Shown one piece after another: positions 13,790 through 22,739 of a DNA stretch of 64,000 nt. Location of the stretch: positions 5,270,001 to 5,334,000 of the forward strand of contig NZ_CP114205.1 of assembly GCF_027497495.1 (NCBI RefSeq), written 5' to 3'. Position 1 is the stretch's first letter. Each line of letters starts with the position of its first letter. Both the position numbers and the translations under genes were made by a program. The DNA is from Streptomyces tubercidicus. Lineage in GTDB: Bacteria; Actinomycetota; Actinomycetes; Streptomycetales; Streptomycetaceae. A model generated the notes under the pieces. It did not search any database and was not told the origin of the DNA. It saw nothing but the letters and a program-made list of their open reading frames with translations.

Positions 13790-14617
13790 TCAGGCCCGCA
13801 TCCCGCCGTCGACCCGGAGGACCGTGCCGGTGACGTAGGAGGCGCGATCGCTGAGGAGCCAGGCGGCGGCCTGGGCGATCTCGTCCGGATCGGCGGCGCG
13901 GCCCAGCGGGGTCTGCGCGTTGAGCTGGTCGATGGTGCCGGGGGACCGCTCGTCCCACTCGTACAGCATCTCGGTGAGCGTGGTGCCGGGCGCGATGGCG
14001 TTGACGCGGATGCCCTCCGGGCCGTACGTGGCGGCCGCCGAAGCGGTGAGGCTGTTGACCGCCCGCTTCGCCGCGCCGTACGCGGGCAGCCAGGGGTTGG
14101 CCATCAGGCTGCCGACGCTGGAGGTGTTGACGAGGGCCCCGCGCTGCGCGGTGGCACGGATGGCGGCGATCTCGGCGGACATGGCCAGCCACGGGCCCTT
14201 GAGGTTGACGGCGCAGACGTGGTCGAAGTCGGCCTCCGAGAGCTGGTCCATCGGGCCGGGCGGCTGGGCCGTCGCGCCGTTGTTGAAGGCCACGTCGAGC
14301 CGGCCGTACAGCTCCACGGACCGGTCGACGGCGGCCCGGACGCTCGCCGGGTCGGTCAGGTCGCACACCACGTAGTCCGCGGTGCCACCGGCCGCCCGGA
14401 TCTCCTCGGTCACCGCCTTGAGCTGGGACTCCGTGCGGGCCGCGAGGAGCACCCTGGCGCCCTCCCGGGCGAAGAGCCGCGCCGCGGCCGCGCCGATGCC
14501 GCGACCGGCACCGGTGAGGAAGGCGACCTTGCCGGCGAGCAGGCCCGGGGCCGGGGCCGGGGCGAGGGTGGAGGCCGGGGCCGGGGCCGTAGTGGACGTG
14601 ATCGGTGTCTGGTTCAT
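13790..14617 (-). CDS. SDR family NAD(P)-dependent oxidoreductase
   Basis: A 275-residue classical short-chain dehydrogenase. 'TGAGRGIGAAAARLF' is the cofactor-binding glycine motif, 'NTSSVGSL' holds the catalytic Ser, and 'YGAAKRAVN' is the YxxxK motif. 'RVDGGMRA' ends the protein as usual. The start is taken at ATG 14617 ('MNQTPITSTT'), followed by an Ala/Pro linker before the Rossmann fold. The upstream GTG extension would place the start inside the operator. It is divergent from an MmyB-type regulator with a long inverted repeat between them, an arrangement common in Streptomyces. Substrate unknown. Confidence 0.92.
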   Translation of the reverse strand: MNQTPITSTTAPAPASTLAPAPAPGLLAGKVAFLTGAGRGIGAAAARLFAREGARVLLAARTESQLKAVTEEIRAAGGTADYVVCDLTDPASVRAAVDRSVELYGRLDVAFNNGATAQPPGPMDQLSEADFDHVCAVNLKGPWLAMSAEIAAIRATAQRGALVNTSSVGSLMANPWLPAYGAAKRAVNSLTASAAATYGPEGIRVNAIAPGTTLTEMLYEWDERSPGTIDQLNAQTPLGRAADPDEIAQAAAWLLSDRASYVTGTVLRVDGGMRA

Positions 14618-14646
14618 GACGACGAGCCTGGTTCCGGCGGCCCCGC

Positions 14647-14675
14647 CCATCCAGGCACCGGCAGTACCTGGATGG
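14647..14675. promoter_or_regulatory. Operator between SDR gene and MmyB-type regulator
   Basis: Perfect 9-bp arms CCATCCAGG (14647-14655) and CCTGGATGG (14667-14675) are separated by 11 nt, 30 nt from the SDR start and 28 nt from the regulator start. It is the probable binding site of the divergent helix-turn-helix regulator. Confidence 0.75.
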
Positions 14676-14703
14676 CCACCCCGGCGCCGCCCACACTGGG
14701 GAG

Positions 14704-15555
14704 ATGGATCGACGAGAACTGGCCGGCTTCCTGCGGAGCAGACGCGAGCGCATCGCCCCCGCCGACGTGGGGCTGCCCGCCGGGCCGCGCCGCCGTACGC
14801 CGGGACTGCGCCGCGAGGAGGTGGCGCAGCTGGCGTTCATCTCGACCGAGTACTACACGCGCCTGGAGCAGGCCCGCGCCCCGCACCCCTCCCGTGAGGT
14901 GCTGGCCCAACTCGCCCGCGCGCTGCGCCTGTCGGACGCCGAGCGCGACCACCTCCACCACCTCGCCGGCACCCCGCCCGGACCGCCGCCCGGCCCGTCG
15001 CGGGAGGTACGGCAGAGCATCGTCGACCTGCTGCGGCGGTTGCCGGAGGCCGCGGCGATCGTGGTGTCGGCGACGTATGAGGTCATCGCCTGGAACGACC
15101 TGGCCGCCGCCCTGATGGAGGACTTCTCCGTCCTGTCGCGCCGCGACCGCAACCTCCTCCGGCGCGCCTTCCTGGGCCCGCACCGGAACGGCCGGCGGCT
15201 GTACGGCGTCTCGGACGCGGACGAGTTCGCCCGGACCGCGGCCCAGCAGCTGCGCGCCGCCGCGGCCCGCTACCCCGACGACCCGGAGGTGACCGGCCTG
15301 GTCAGCGAACTCCTGTCCGGCAGCGACGAGTTCGCCCGGCTCTGGGCCGCCCACGACGTGGCCGCCCGGCCCACTCTCTGCAAGACCTTCGCCCACGCCC
15401 TCGTCGGCCCCGTCTCCGTCAACTGCGACGTCCTGGACATCGCGGACCGGGACCAGCGAGTCGTCATTTACACCGCGGCCCCCGGCTCCCCGTCGGAAGA
15501 GGCACTGCGGCTGCTGTCCGTCGTCGGGACGCAGCGGATGGAGGTGCCTGGCTGA
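14704..15555 (+). CDS. Helix-turn-helix regulator with MmyB-like ligand-binding domain
   Basis: A 283-residue protein. Residues 5-75 are an XRE-type helix-turn-helix ('LAGFLRSRRERIAPADVGLP', 'RRTPGLRREEVAQLAFIS', 'YYTRLEQARAPHPSREVLAQL'). The remainder matches the MmyB-like PAS-fold domain ('ATYEVIAWNDLAAALMEDFSVL', 'ARYPDDPEVTGLVSELLSGSDEF', 'CDVLDIADRDQRVVIYTAAPGS'). MmyB domains are thought to bind fatty-acid-like ligands. It likely represses the divergent SDR gene through the palindrome between them and is induced by the enzyme's substrate. GGGGAG abuts the ATG. Confidence 0.93.
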   Translation: MDRRELAGFLRSRRERIAPADVGLPAGPRRRTPGLRREEVAQLAFISTEYYTRLEQARAPHPSREVLAQLARALRLSDAERDHLHHLAGTPPGPPPGPSREVRQSIVDLLRRLPEAAAIVVSATYEVIAWNDLAAALMEDFSVLSRRDRNLLRRAFLGPHRNGRRLYGVSDADEFARTAAQQLRAAAARYPDDPEVTGLVSELLSGSDEFARLWAAHDVAARPTLCKTFAHALVGPVSVNCDVLDIADRDQRVVIYTAAPGSPSEEALRLLSVVGTQRMEVPG

Positions 15556-15645
15556 GGCGGCTACGGCCGGACGGGGGCCGCCCGGTCACCAGCGCCGGCG
15601 CCCCGGTCATCGAGCCCTGGCCGGGGGCCGGTTCACTGGTCAGCG

Positions 15646-16311
15646 CTAACTCCTGCCGGCCCCCACCCGCCCCTGGAGCAGCCGTGACAGCGCCGCGTGG
15701 ACGTCCTCGACGGAGCGGTCGGGCTGGAAGGACTGCCAGTCGAGGGCGGCCACCAGGACCATGCCGAGGAGGGCGGAGGCGGTGAGGGGGATGTCCAGTT
15801 CGGCGGAGAGTTCGCCGGTCCGTACGGCGTCCCGGAGGACGTCTTCCACGACGGCCTGGGCGCGGCCGCGTACGGAGGTGAGGGTGGCGCGCCAGGTGCG
15901 GTTGGTGCGCCAGAGTTCGGCGACGTAGAGCTGGATGAGGGCGGGGGAGCAGGCGATGAAGTCCAGGCCGGCCCGGATCATCGCGTCCAGGGCGTCGACC
16001 CGGGTGCCGCCGCGGGCCGCGGTGGCGTCGGCGGCCCGGCGCAGGGAGTCGGCGAGCAGATCGATGCCGTCCCGCAGCAGCTCCTCGTAGAGGACGTTCT
16101 TGCTCGCGAAGTTGTAGTAGACGGTGCCCTTGGCGACACCGGCGCGGTCGGCGATCTCGTCCACGGTGGTGGCGGAGAAGCCCTGTTCCGCGATGAGGGT
16201 GACGGCGGCGTCGAAGAGCCGGCGGCGCGTCGAGGTGCGGCGGGGGGCGGGGGAAGCCCCCGGGGCGGTGCCGTCGACGGCACCGCCCCGGGGCCCCGGG
16301 AGCACGGTCAC
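15646..16311 (-). CDS. TetR/AcrR family transcriptional regulator
   Basis: A 221-residue regulator with 'TRRRLFDAAVTLIAEQGFSATTVDEIADRAGVAKGTVYYNFASKNVLY' as its DNA-binding domain. The C-terminal helical domain follows ('LALIQLYVAELWRTNR'-type packing). It is the third gene of a minus-strand operon after the ABC ATPase and YhgE/Pip genes. Its GTG start overlaps the YhgE stop by 4 nt. Such a position at the end of a transporter operon implies autorepression. The 12-bp inverted repeat at 19284-19295, before the first gene, is the likely operator. Confidence 0.92.
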   Translation of the reverse strand: MTVLPGPRGGAVDGTAPGASPAPRRTSTRRRLFDAAVTLIAEQGFSATTVDEIADRAGVAKGTVYYNFASKNVLYEELLRDGIDLLADSLRRAADATAARGGTRVDALDAMIRAGLDFIACSPALIQLYVAELWRTNRTWRATLTSVRGRAQAVVEDVLRDAVRTGELSAELDIPLTASALLGMVLVAALDWQSFQPDRSVEDVHAALSRLLQGRVGAGRS

Positions 16312-18386
16312 AGGCTCAGTTCCGGGTGCAGGTCCTTCATCCGTACGACCTGCCGGCTGCGCGCCGCGAGGGCGGTGAGGGCCAGCGCGCCGACGGTGAA
16401 GACCGCCAGGACCACACAGCCCTGCTGCACGATGGCGAGGTCACCGCCGGTGATCAGCCGGCGCAGGCCGTCGACCACGTAACTCATCGGCAGGAAGGGG
16501 TGGATGGCGGCGAAGAAACCGGGGCTGGTCTGCACCGGGTAGGTGCCGCCCGCCGAGGTCAGCTGGAGCATCAGCACGACCAGGGTCAGCACCCGTCCGG
16601 CCGGGCCGAAGAACGCGCCCAGCAGCTGGATGATGGCGGTGAAGCAGGCCGTGGACAGCAGCAGGAACCCGACGGTGCCGGCCGTACGGGCCATCTCCAG
16701 ACCGAGGCCCCAGTGGAGCACGGCCATCAGCGCCAGCACCTGGACGACGCCGATGGCGTAGGCCGGCAACCAGGAGCCGAGGGCGATCCGCCAGCCCGGG
16801 GCGCCCGCGGCCAGGGCGCGCTTGCCCAGCGGCTGGAGCAGCATGAAGGCGACCATCGCGCCGACCCAGAGGGAGAGCGGGATGAAGTACGGCGCCAGAC
16901 CGGTGCCGTAGTTGGGCGCCTTGTGCATCGACTTGGCGGCCAGCTCGACCGGGTCGGCCATCACCTCGGTGCGGGTGTCACGGTCCTGCTTGTTGTAGTC
17001 GGGGATCTGGGACACCCCGGTGTGCAGCCCGTCGGCCAGCTGGTTGCTGCCGTCCTTGAGCTTGAAGAGACCGCCGGTGATCTTGTCGGCGCCGTCCTTG
17101 GCGACCGTCAGACCGTTGTGCAGCTTGCCCGCGCCGTCGGCGAGCGTGCCGATGCCGTCGGCGAACAGCCCGGCGCCCTGGGAGACCTTGTGGGCACCCG
17201 CGTTGAGCTGGTTGATCTGGCCGATCGCCTTGTCCGCCCGGTTAGCGATGCCCGGTGCCTGCTCGGCGACCATCGCGGCACCGTGGTGCAGCTCCCGCAC
17301 CTTGCTCCGCAGCTGCCCGAAGTCCGTGTGGGCGACGGTGTCGTTGACCTTCTCCGCCGCGTCGGCGGCGAGCTCGCTGCCGTCCGCGATCGCCTTCAGC
17401 TTGGGGCAGTCCGGGTCGGCGTCGACGAGTCCGTTACAGCGGTCCCGGTAGAGCTCGGCAGCGTTGTCGGCGTTCTCCCGGGCGCGGGAGGCGGCCTTGG
17501 CGGATTCGTCCGGCAGCCTGCCGAGGTCGTCGTCGAGCCGCTGGCTGAGGTCGGCGACGACCTGCGCCCACTGCCCGATCTCCCGGCCGTGCTCCCGGAG
17601 GTAGGGGAGGTCCTTCCTGGCGATGCCGTGGACCTTGTCGGCGAGCTGCTGGGTACCGTCCGAGACCTTGCGCGCGCCCAGGCTCAGCTGCCTGGCCTTG
17701 GTGGCGGCCTCCGCCGTGCCCTTGCTGATCCGGTCCGCGCCCTTGTTCAACTTGCCGAGGCCGTTGGCCAGTTCGCCGGTCTTGTCCTTGGCGGTGCCCA
17801 GACCGTCATCGAGCTTCCCGGCGCCGTCCGCCGCCTCGGCCGTCTTGTCGTGCAGATCGGAGAACGAGACGAAGATCTTGTCGAGCATGGCCCGCGACGA
17901 GGTCGCCGAGGTCTTGGCGCGGATCTCGGAGAACACCGTCTTGGAGATCGAGCCGACGACGTAGTTGTTGGCGTCGTTCGTCCGGACCTGGAGCGCGCCG
18001 GTCTGCGGGGTCTTCCCGTTGCTGGAGGCGATCCGCTTGCTGAAGTTCTCCGGGACGGTCAGCGAGAGGTAGTACGTGCCGTTCTCGACGCCCTTGGCGG
18101 CGTCCGCGGAGCTGACCTCCTCCCAGTCGAAGGTCTTGCTGTCCTTGACCTTCTCCGCCAGGTCGTCGCCCGCGTGGATCGTCTTGCCGCCGGCGGTGGT
18201 GGGCCGGTCGTCATTGACGAGGGCCACCGGGATCTTGTCCAGACGGCTGTACGGGTCCCAGAACGAGCACAGGTACAGGGCTCCGTAGAGCAGGGGGATC
18301 AGCGTCAGGGCCACCAGGCCCAGCCGGGGCAGCTTGCCCCTGCTGAACCGCCTGAGCTCAAGCGCGGCCAGTCTTGGCGAACGCAT
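16308..18386 (-). CDS. YhgE/Pip domain membrane protein (ABC-2-like)
   Basis: A 692-residue membrane protein. One N-terminal transmembrane segment (about residues 21-42) is followed by the Pip motif region 'IPVALVNDDRPTT', then a very long extracytoplasmic domain (about 45-480) with repeated short heptads such as 'LADGIGTLADGAGKLHNG' and 'GGLFKLKDGSNQLADGLH'. Five C-terminal segments follow (about 495-680) with the ABC-2 permease pattern. The family includes Lactococcus phage infection protein and type VII-linked EsaA-type proteins. Its role in Streptomyces is unproven, and export is usually assumed. It overlaps the ATPase gene by 29 bp. Confidence 0.9.
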   Translation of the reverse strand: MRSPRLAALELRRFSRGKLPRLGLVALTLIPLLYGALYLCSFWDPYSRLDKIPVALVNDDRPTTAGGKTIHAGDDLAEKVKDSKTFDWEEVSSADAAKGVENGTYYLSLTVPENFSKRIASSNGKTPQTGALQVRTNDANNYVVGSISKTVFSEIRAKTSATSSRAMLDKIFVSFSDLHDKTAEAADGAGKLDDGLGTAKDKTGELANGLGKLNKGADRISKGTAEAATKARQLSLGARKVSDGTQQLADKVHGIARKDLPYLREHGREIGQWAQVVADLSQRLDDDLGRLPDESAKAASRARENADNAAELYRDRCNGLVDADPDCPKLKAIADGSELAADAAEKVNDTVAHTDFGQLRSKVRELHHGAAMVAEQAPGIANRADKAIGQINQLNAGAHKVSQGAGLFADGIGTLADGAGKLHNGLTVAKDGADKITGGLFKLKDGSNQLADGLHTGVSQIPDYNKQDRDTRTEVMADPVELAAKSMHKAPNYGTGLAPYFIPLSLWVGAMVAFMLLQPLGKRALAAGAPGWRIALGSWLPAYAIGVVQVLALMAVLHWGLGLEMARTAGTVGFLLLSTACFTAIIQLLGAFFGPAGRVLTLVVLMLQLTSAGGTYPVQTSPGFFAAIHPFLPMSYVVDGLRRLITGGDLAIVQQGCVVLAVFTVGALALTALAARSRQVVRMKDLHPELSL

Positions 18387-19260
18387 GCGCTGTGTCCTCC
18401 TTGGGGGTGTCGTCGTCCTGGGCGGGTGCCGGGGTCGGGGCGGGCTCGGTGGATTCGGCGTCCGTCTGCGGGGTGGCGGATTCGGCGTCCGTCTGCGGGG
18501 TGGCGGATTCGGCGTCCGTCTGCGGGGCGGCGTCGGTCTTGGCGTCCGCGGCCTCGGTGGCCGTCCGCGCCGTGCTGACGATCAGCGCGTCCTCCGGTGC
18601 GCCGTCGCCGGCGGCCACGACGGTGAGGCCCTCGCGCGCGAGGTCCCGCAGCAGCTGCCAGGCCTCGGTGCGCTCGGCGTCGGCGAGCTTGAGGTCCACA
18701 TCGTCGACGGCCAGCAGCTGCGGGCCGTGCATCAGCCCGAGCGCGACGGAGAGCCGCAGCGCCTCGATCCGCTCCAGGTCGCGCACGGTCGTCCGCAGGC
18801 CCTTGGGGAGGGTGTCGGGGTCGAGCCGGGCGGCCGCGAGGGCGGCGTCGACGCGGGCCCGGGTGGCCTCCTTGTGGCGCTTGCCCCAGGGGAGCGAGGC
18901 GCTCAGCGAGCCCTGGATGCGGTGGCCCAGCAGGGCCTGCTCCTTGAGGTGTTCGCCGACCGTGAGGGCGGGTTCGAGATCGGCGACGCCCGGGACATGG
19001 GCGAGGGCGGTACGGCTGCGGACGCTCCCCATCCGCTTGGGCAGCGGGAGCCCGGCGACCGTCGCCTCCCCCTCCGTGATCCGCATCCGGCCGGTGAGGG
19101 CCAGCAGCAGACAGGTGCGGCCGGAGCCGGAGGGGCCCTGGAGCGCGATCAGCGTGCCCGGTTCCGCGGTGATGGCGACACCTCTGAAGGCCCATCCGCG
19201 TGGGCCCTCCACTCCGATTCCGCTGGCGTTGACCGCCGCCCCCTGGCGGGTGGTGTTCAC
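18358..19260 (-). CDS. ABC-transporter ATP-binding-like protein with degenerate motifs
   Basis: A 300-residue protein, first gene of the operon with YhgE and TetR. The ABC fold is recognisable, but the Walker A reads 'GPSGSGRT' (Arg for Lys), the signature is replaced by 'LERIEALRL', and the Walker B ends 'LLAVDDVDL' without a catalytic Glu. It may bind nucleotide weakly or act as a regulatory partner. The last 70 residues are a disordered acidic tail containing three copies of 'TPQTDAESA'. GTG 19260 is chosen because GGGGAGGGG lies about 6 nt upstream. A GTG six bases earlier is less well spaced. Confidence 0.85.
   Translation of the reverse strand: MNTTRQGAAVNASGIGVEGPRGWAFRGVAITAEPGTLIALQGPSGSGRTCLLLALTGRMRITEGEATVAGLPLPKRMGSVRSRTALAHVPGVADLEPALTVGEHLKEQALLGHRIQGSLSASLPWGKRHKEATRARVDAALAAARLDPDTLPKGLRTTVRDLERIEALRLSVALGLMHGPQLLAVDDVDLKLADAERTEAWQLLRDLAREGLTVVAAGDGAPEDALIVSTARTATEAADAKTDAAPQTDAESATPQTDAESATPQTDAESTEPAPTPAPAQDDDTPKEDTAHAFAKTGRA
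18452..18532. repeat. Three 27-bp tandem repeats in the ABC ATPase tail
   Basis: Three head-to-tail 27-bp units (18452, 18479 and 18506) are nearly identical, differing mainly at one T/C near the end of the last copy. Each encodes nine residues of the acidic C-terminal tail. Confidence 0.9.
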
Positions 19261-19283
19261 CGACACCCCTCCCCTTTTGATCT

Positions 19284-19295
19284 GACTGGTCAGTC
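19284..19295. promoter_or_regulatory. Candidate operator of the ATPase-YhgE-TetR operon
   Basis: GACTG-GT-CAGTC is a 12-bp inverted repeat located 24 bp upstream of the first start codon. It resembles short TetR operators and is the natural candidate for autorepression by the operon's TetR protein. Confidence 0.6.
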
Positions 19296-19532
19296 TAAAA
19301 GTGTGCCCTACAACGGCTCTCTTGGCCAATCGGGTCTATTGGTCAATCGGGGTGCGCCGGTACGAACCGTTTTGGTGTGCCGGAGGCAACGGGCCGTCAT
19401 TCGGCGCCGCAGATCCCGTGACCCGGACGGGGGAACCGTCCTAGGGTGCAGGGCAGGCGGGGGCCTGATGATGTTCATGGTGAGTCCGTGCTGCGTGACG
19501 TGGCACGGACCGCGCACGAATGACGGAGAATC

Positions 19533-22496
19533 ATGCACCCTTCGCCACAGCACCCCGTGGACCGGCCGCCGCAGCCCCCCGGGGAACGCGCTCCCCGCCC
19601 CGTGGCACCGCGCTCCCGCAAGCTGGTCGCCCCCCTTCTCGCCACCGCTCTGATCGCGGTGCTCGCACCCGTCTCGGCCTCCGCCTCGGCGCCCGTCCCG
19701 GCGCCGGAACCGGCCGAGGCCGCGCAGGGGCCCTGCCTGAAGGGCGACGGCTGGACCGCCACCTCCACCAAGATCGACCCCAAGGACAGCCACCACGCCT
19801 ACGTCGGCAACGGATACCTCGGACAGCGGGTGCCCCCCAACGGCACCGGCTATGCGGCACCCGGCGGCACGACCGGCTGGCCGCTGAAGACCCCCGAATA
19901 CGACGGCTCCTTCGTCTCCGGGCTCTACGCCAAGGGGCCCAAGGACCTCAAGGGCCGGCAGGCGATCGCCGCGATCCCCACCTGGACCACCCTCGATGTC
20001 GCCACCGGCGGCGCGCACCCCGACACCTTCACCTCGGCCACCGAGCCCGGCCGGATCTCGAACTACCGCCAGACGCTCTCCCTGCGCTGCGGATTCGTCC
20101 GTACGTCGCTGACCTGGACCGCCGCCGACGGCCGCGCCACCGATCTGGTCTACGACGTGCTCGCCGACCGCACCGACGCGCACACCGGAGCCGTACGCCT
20201 GCGGATGACGCCCCACTGGAGCGGCGCGGCCACGGTCACCGACAGCCTCGACGGCCGTGGCGCCCGCCGTATGACGCCGTCCGGGGACGGGGCCACCACC
20301 GGGGGCCGGCAGACCGGCGGCAAGGAAGCCGGTGGTGGCGGCAAGGAAACCGGCGGCAAGGAGAGCGCAGGTAAGGAGAGCGCAGGTAAGGAGAGCGGCG
20401 GCAAGGAAGCGGGTGGCAAGGAGGCCGGAGCCGCCGGAACCGGCCGCACCATGGACGTCGGTTTCCGCACGGACGGGACGAAGACCGAGGGCGCGGTGGC
20501 CTCCACCCTGCGCGCCGGGCCCGGCGTACGCGCCAACCCGCCCGGCCCGGCGGCCCGCCAGGACAAGCTGAGCAACCGGCAGCGGGTGTCCTTCCCGGTC
20601 CGCAGCGGCCGCTCGTACGAACTCACCAAGTACGTCGGCGTGGACACCGCACTCACCTCCCGCTCCCCGCGCGCCGACGCCGACGCCGCCTCGCGCCGGG
20701 CCGCCGACCGCGGCTGGGACGCCCTGTTCGCCCGGCACAGCGCCGCCTGGCAGCGGCTGTGGCGCAGCGACATCGAGGTCAAGGGCCGCCGCGATCTGCA
20801 GGCATGGGTCCGCTCGGCGCAGTACGGACTGCTGGCCAACACCCGCGCCGGCAATCGCAACAGCATCGGCCCCACCGGCCTGACCAGCGACAACTACGCC
20901 GGTGAGATCTTCTGGGACGCCGAGACCTGGATGTACCCGGGCCTGCTCGCCGCCCACCCCGCACTCGCCAGGTCGATCGTCGACTACCGCTACAAGACCC
21001 GCGCCGGGGCCGCCGCCAACGCCCGGAAGCTCGGCTACGACGGGCTGTTCTACTCCTGGACCAGCGGCAGCAAGGGCGATCTGTGGACGGAGTGCCACAG
21101 CTGGGACCCGCCGCACTGCAAGACCCAGAACCACCTCATGGGCGATATCTCCCTGGCCACCTGGCAGTACTACCTCGCCACCAAGGACACCGCCTGGCTG
21201 AAGTCCCGCGGCTGGCCGGTCCTCAAGGGCATCGCCGAATTCTGGGCCTCACGGGCCACCCGTAACACCGACGGCAGCTACTCCGTCAAGAACGTCGCCG
21301 GGCCCGACGAGTACAGCAACGGCGTCAACGACGCGGTGTTCACCAACGCCGGGGCCGCCACCGCGCTGCGGCACGCCGCCCGGGTCGCCACGATCCTCGG
21401 CGAAAAGGCACCGGCCTCCTGGAAGACCATCGCCGACAAGCTGCGCATCCCCTACGACAGCAAGAAGAAGATCTTCGAGCAGTACGCCGGGTACAAGGGC
21501 ACCACCATCAAGCAGGCCGACACCGTGCTGCTGATGTACCCGCTGGAATGGCCGATGTCCCAGACACAGGCCGCCCGCACGCTGGACTTCTACGCCGGGC
21601 ACACCGACCCGGACGGCCCGGCCATGACGGACTCGGTGCACGCCATCGACGCGGCCGGCATCGGCGAGGCCGGCTGCTCCACGTACACCTATCTGCTGCG
21701 GTCCATCAAGCCGTTCGTCCGCGGCCCGTTCAACGAGTTCTCCGAGGCGCGCGGCGACAAGGCCGGGGCCGACGACCCGCACGCCGGTAAGCCCGCCCAG
21801 GACTTCCTCACCGGTAAGGGCGGCTTCCTGCAGACCTTCACCCACGGGCTGACGGGGCTGCGGCTGCGCGAGGACCGGGTCCGGCTCGACCCGATGCTGC
21901 CGCCGCAGCTCTCCGACGGCGTCACCCTGCGCGGTCTGCACTGGCAGGGACGGACCTACGACGTCGCGATCGGCGCGCACCAGACCACCGTGCGGCTGAC
22001 CGCCGGTGCGCCGATGCGGATCGAGTCGCCGGAGGGCGAGAAGATCGTCAGCCGGGGCGTGCCCGCGGTCCTCAAGACCCGCCGCCCGGATCTGGCGGCG
22101 ACCTCGAACGCGGCCCGCTGCACCACGGCCACCGCGACCTCGGAGGAGCCCGGTCTCTACGCGGGCGCCGCGGTGGACGGCAACGCCACCACGGCCTGGG
22201 TGCCCGACGCCGCCACCGGCACTCTCACCGTCGACCTCGGCCGGACCACCTCCGTCGGCCAGATCACCCCGCACTGGAACGGGACCCGGCCCAAGTCCTT
22301 CAACGTCCAGGTCTCCCGGGACGGGAAGCACTGGACGGGGACCGGATACGCGGGCCGCACCCCGGCCCGGTACGTACGGGTCACGGTGACCGGCGACACG
22401 TCGCCGTTGGCCGACGGCAAGCCCAAGCCGCATCCGGGGATCTCGGAGCTCACGGTGGAGCGGGCGAAGGACCTGACGGCGGAGCGGGGGAAGTAG
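19533..22496 (+). CDS. Secreted GH65-type glycoside hydrolase with F5/8 C (discoidin-like) domain
   Basis: A 987-residue secreted protein. The N-terminus has a basic stretch and a signal peptide (about residues 28-52), then the GH65 N-terminal domain ('YVGNGYLGQRVPPNG'), the (alpha/alpha)6 catalytic domain with 'EIFWDAETWMYP' (about 458), 'VAGPDEYSNGVND' (catalytic Glu about 592) and 'IKQADTVLLMYPL' (about 660), the GH65 C domain, and a discoidin-like domain (about 850-980). The family contains acid trehalases and kojibiose/trehalose phosphorylases. The secreted form with a discoidin domain suggests hydrolysis of trehalose or another alpha-glucoside outside the cell. A Gly-Lys-Glu-rich insert (about 256-305) interrupts the N-terminal domain. 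Confidence 0.9.
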   Translation: MHPSPQHPVDRPPQPPGERAPRPVAPRSRKLVAPLLATALIAVLAPVSASASAPVPAPEPAEAAQGPCLKGDGWTATSTKIDPKDSHHAYVGNGYLGQRVPPNGTGYAAPGGTTGWPLKTPEYDGSFVSGLYAKGPKDLKGRQAIAAIPTWTTLDVATGGAHPDTFTSATEPGRISNYRQTLSLRCGFVRTSLTWTAADGRATDLVYDVLADRTDAHTGAVRLRMTPHWSGAATVTDSLDGRGARRMTPSGDGATTGGRQTGGKEAGGGGKETGGKESAGKESAGKESGGKEAGGKEAGAAGTGRTMDVGFRTDGTKTEGAVASTLRAGPGVRANPPGPAARQDKLSNRQRVSFPVRSGRSYELTKYVGVDTALTSRSPRADADAASRRAADRGWDALFARHSAAWQRLWRSDIEVKGRRDLQAWVRSAQYGLLANTRAGNRNSIGPTGLTSDNYAGEIFWDAETWMYPGLLAAHPALARSIVDYRYKTRAGAAANARKLGYDGLFYSWTSGSKGDLWTECHSWDPPHCKTQNHLMGDISLATWQYYLATKDTAWLKSRGWPVLKGIAEFWASRATRNTDGSYSVKNVAGPDEYSNGVNDAVFTNAGAATALRHAARVATILGEKAPASWKTIADKLRIPYDSKKKIFEQYAGYKGTTIKQADTVLLMYPLEWPMSQTQAARTLDFYAGHTDPDGPAMTDSVHAIDAAGIGEAGCSTYTYLLRSIKPFVRGPFNEFSEARGDKAGADDPHAGKPAQDFLTGKGGFLQTFTHGLTGLRLREDRVRLDPMLPPQLSDGVTLRGLHWQGRTYDVAIGAHQTTVRLTAGAPMRIESPEGEKIVSRGVPAVLKTRRPDLAATSNAARCTTATATSEEPGLYAGAAVDGNATTAWVPDAATGTLTVDLGRTTSVGQITPHWNGTRPKSFNVQVSRDGKHWTGTGYAGRTPARYVRVTVTGDTSPLADGKPKPHPGISELTVERAKDLTAERGK

Positions 22497-22525
22497 CCCG
22501 CCACGGCCCCTGAGGACGGCTGAGC

Positions 22526-22562
22526 GACGGCCCCGTACCGGAGGACCCGGAACGGGGCCGTC
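22526..22562. terminator. Rho-independent-type terminator after the GH65 gene
   Basis: GACGGCCCCGT (22526-22536) and ACGGGGCCGTC (22552-22562) are perfect 11-bp arms, 30 nt after the stop codon. There is no T-run, as is usual in Streptomyces. Confidence 0.8.
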
Positions 22563-22567
22563 CGCTG

Positions 22568-22636
22568 TGCCGGGCGGCGGTGCCGGCACATGCCGGGCGG
22601 CGGTGCTCGCACGTGCCGGGCGGCGGTGCTCGCGGA
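22568..22636. repeat. Three 23-bp tandem repeats
   Basis: Three 23-bp units start at 22568, 22591 and 22614. Each begins TGCCGGGCGGCGGTGC and then varies. They lie between the GH65 terminator and the ABC exporter gene, and no function is evident. Confidence 0.85.
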
Positions 22637-22739
22637 GAAGTTTGTGACAGCGGGATGAAATCCGCTCCGCGCGGTGTTGGTGATCTCGAACAGTGTCGAC
22701 AGGGTCCTGTCGGCAATGTCGACGGGCGGGAGGCACCGG

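Noticed and set aside
22674..22739. Upstream starts of the ABC exporter at 22674 or 22716
   Set aside because: They lack a ribosome-binding site; GTG 22740 has one and matches the typical N-terminus. The upstream starts are not strictly excluded.
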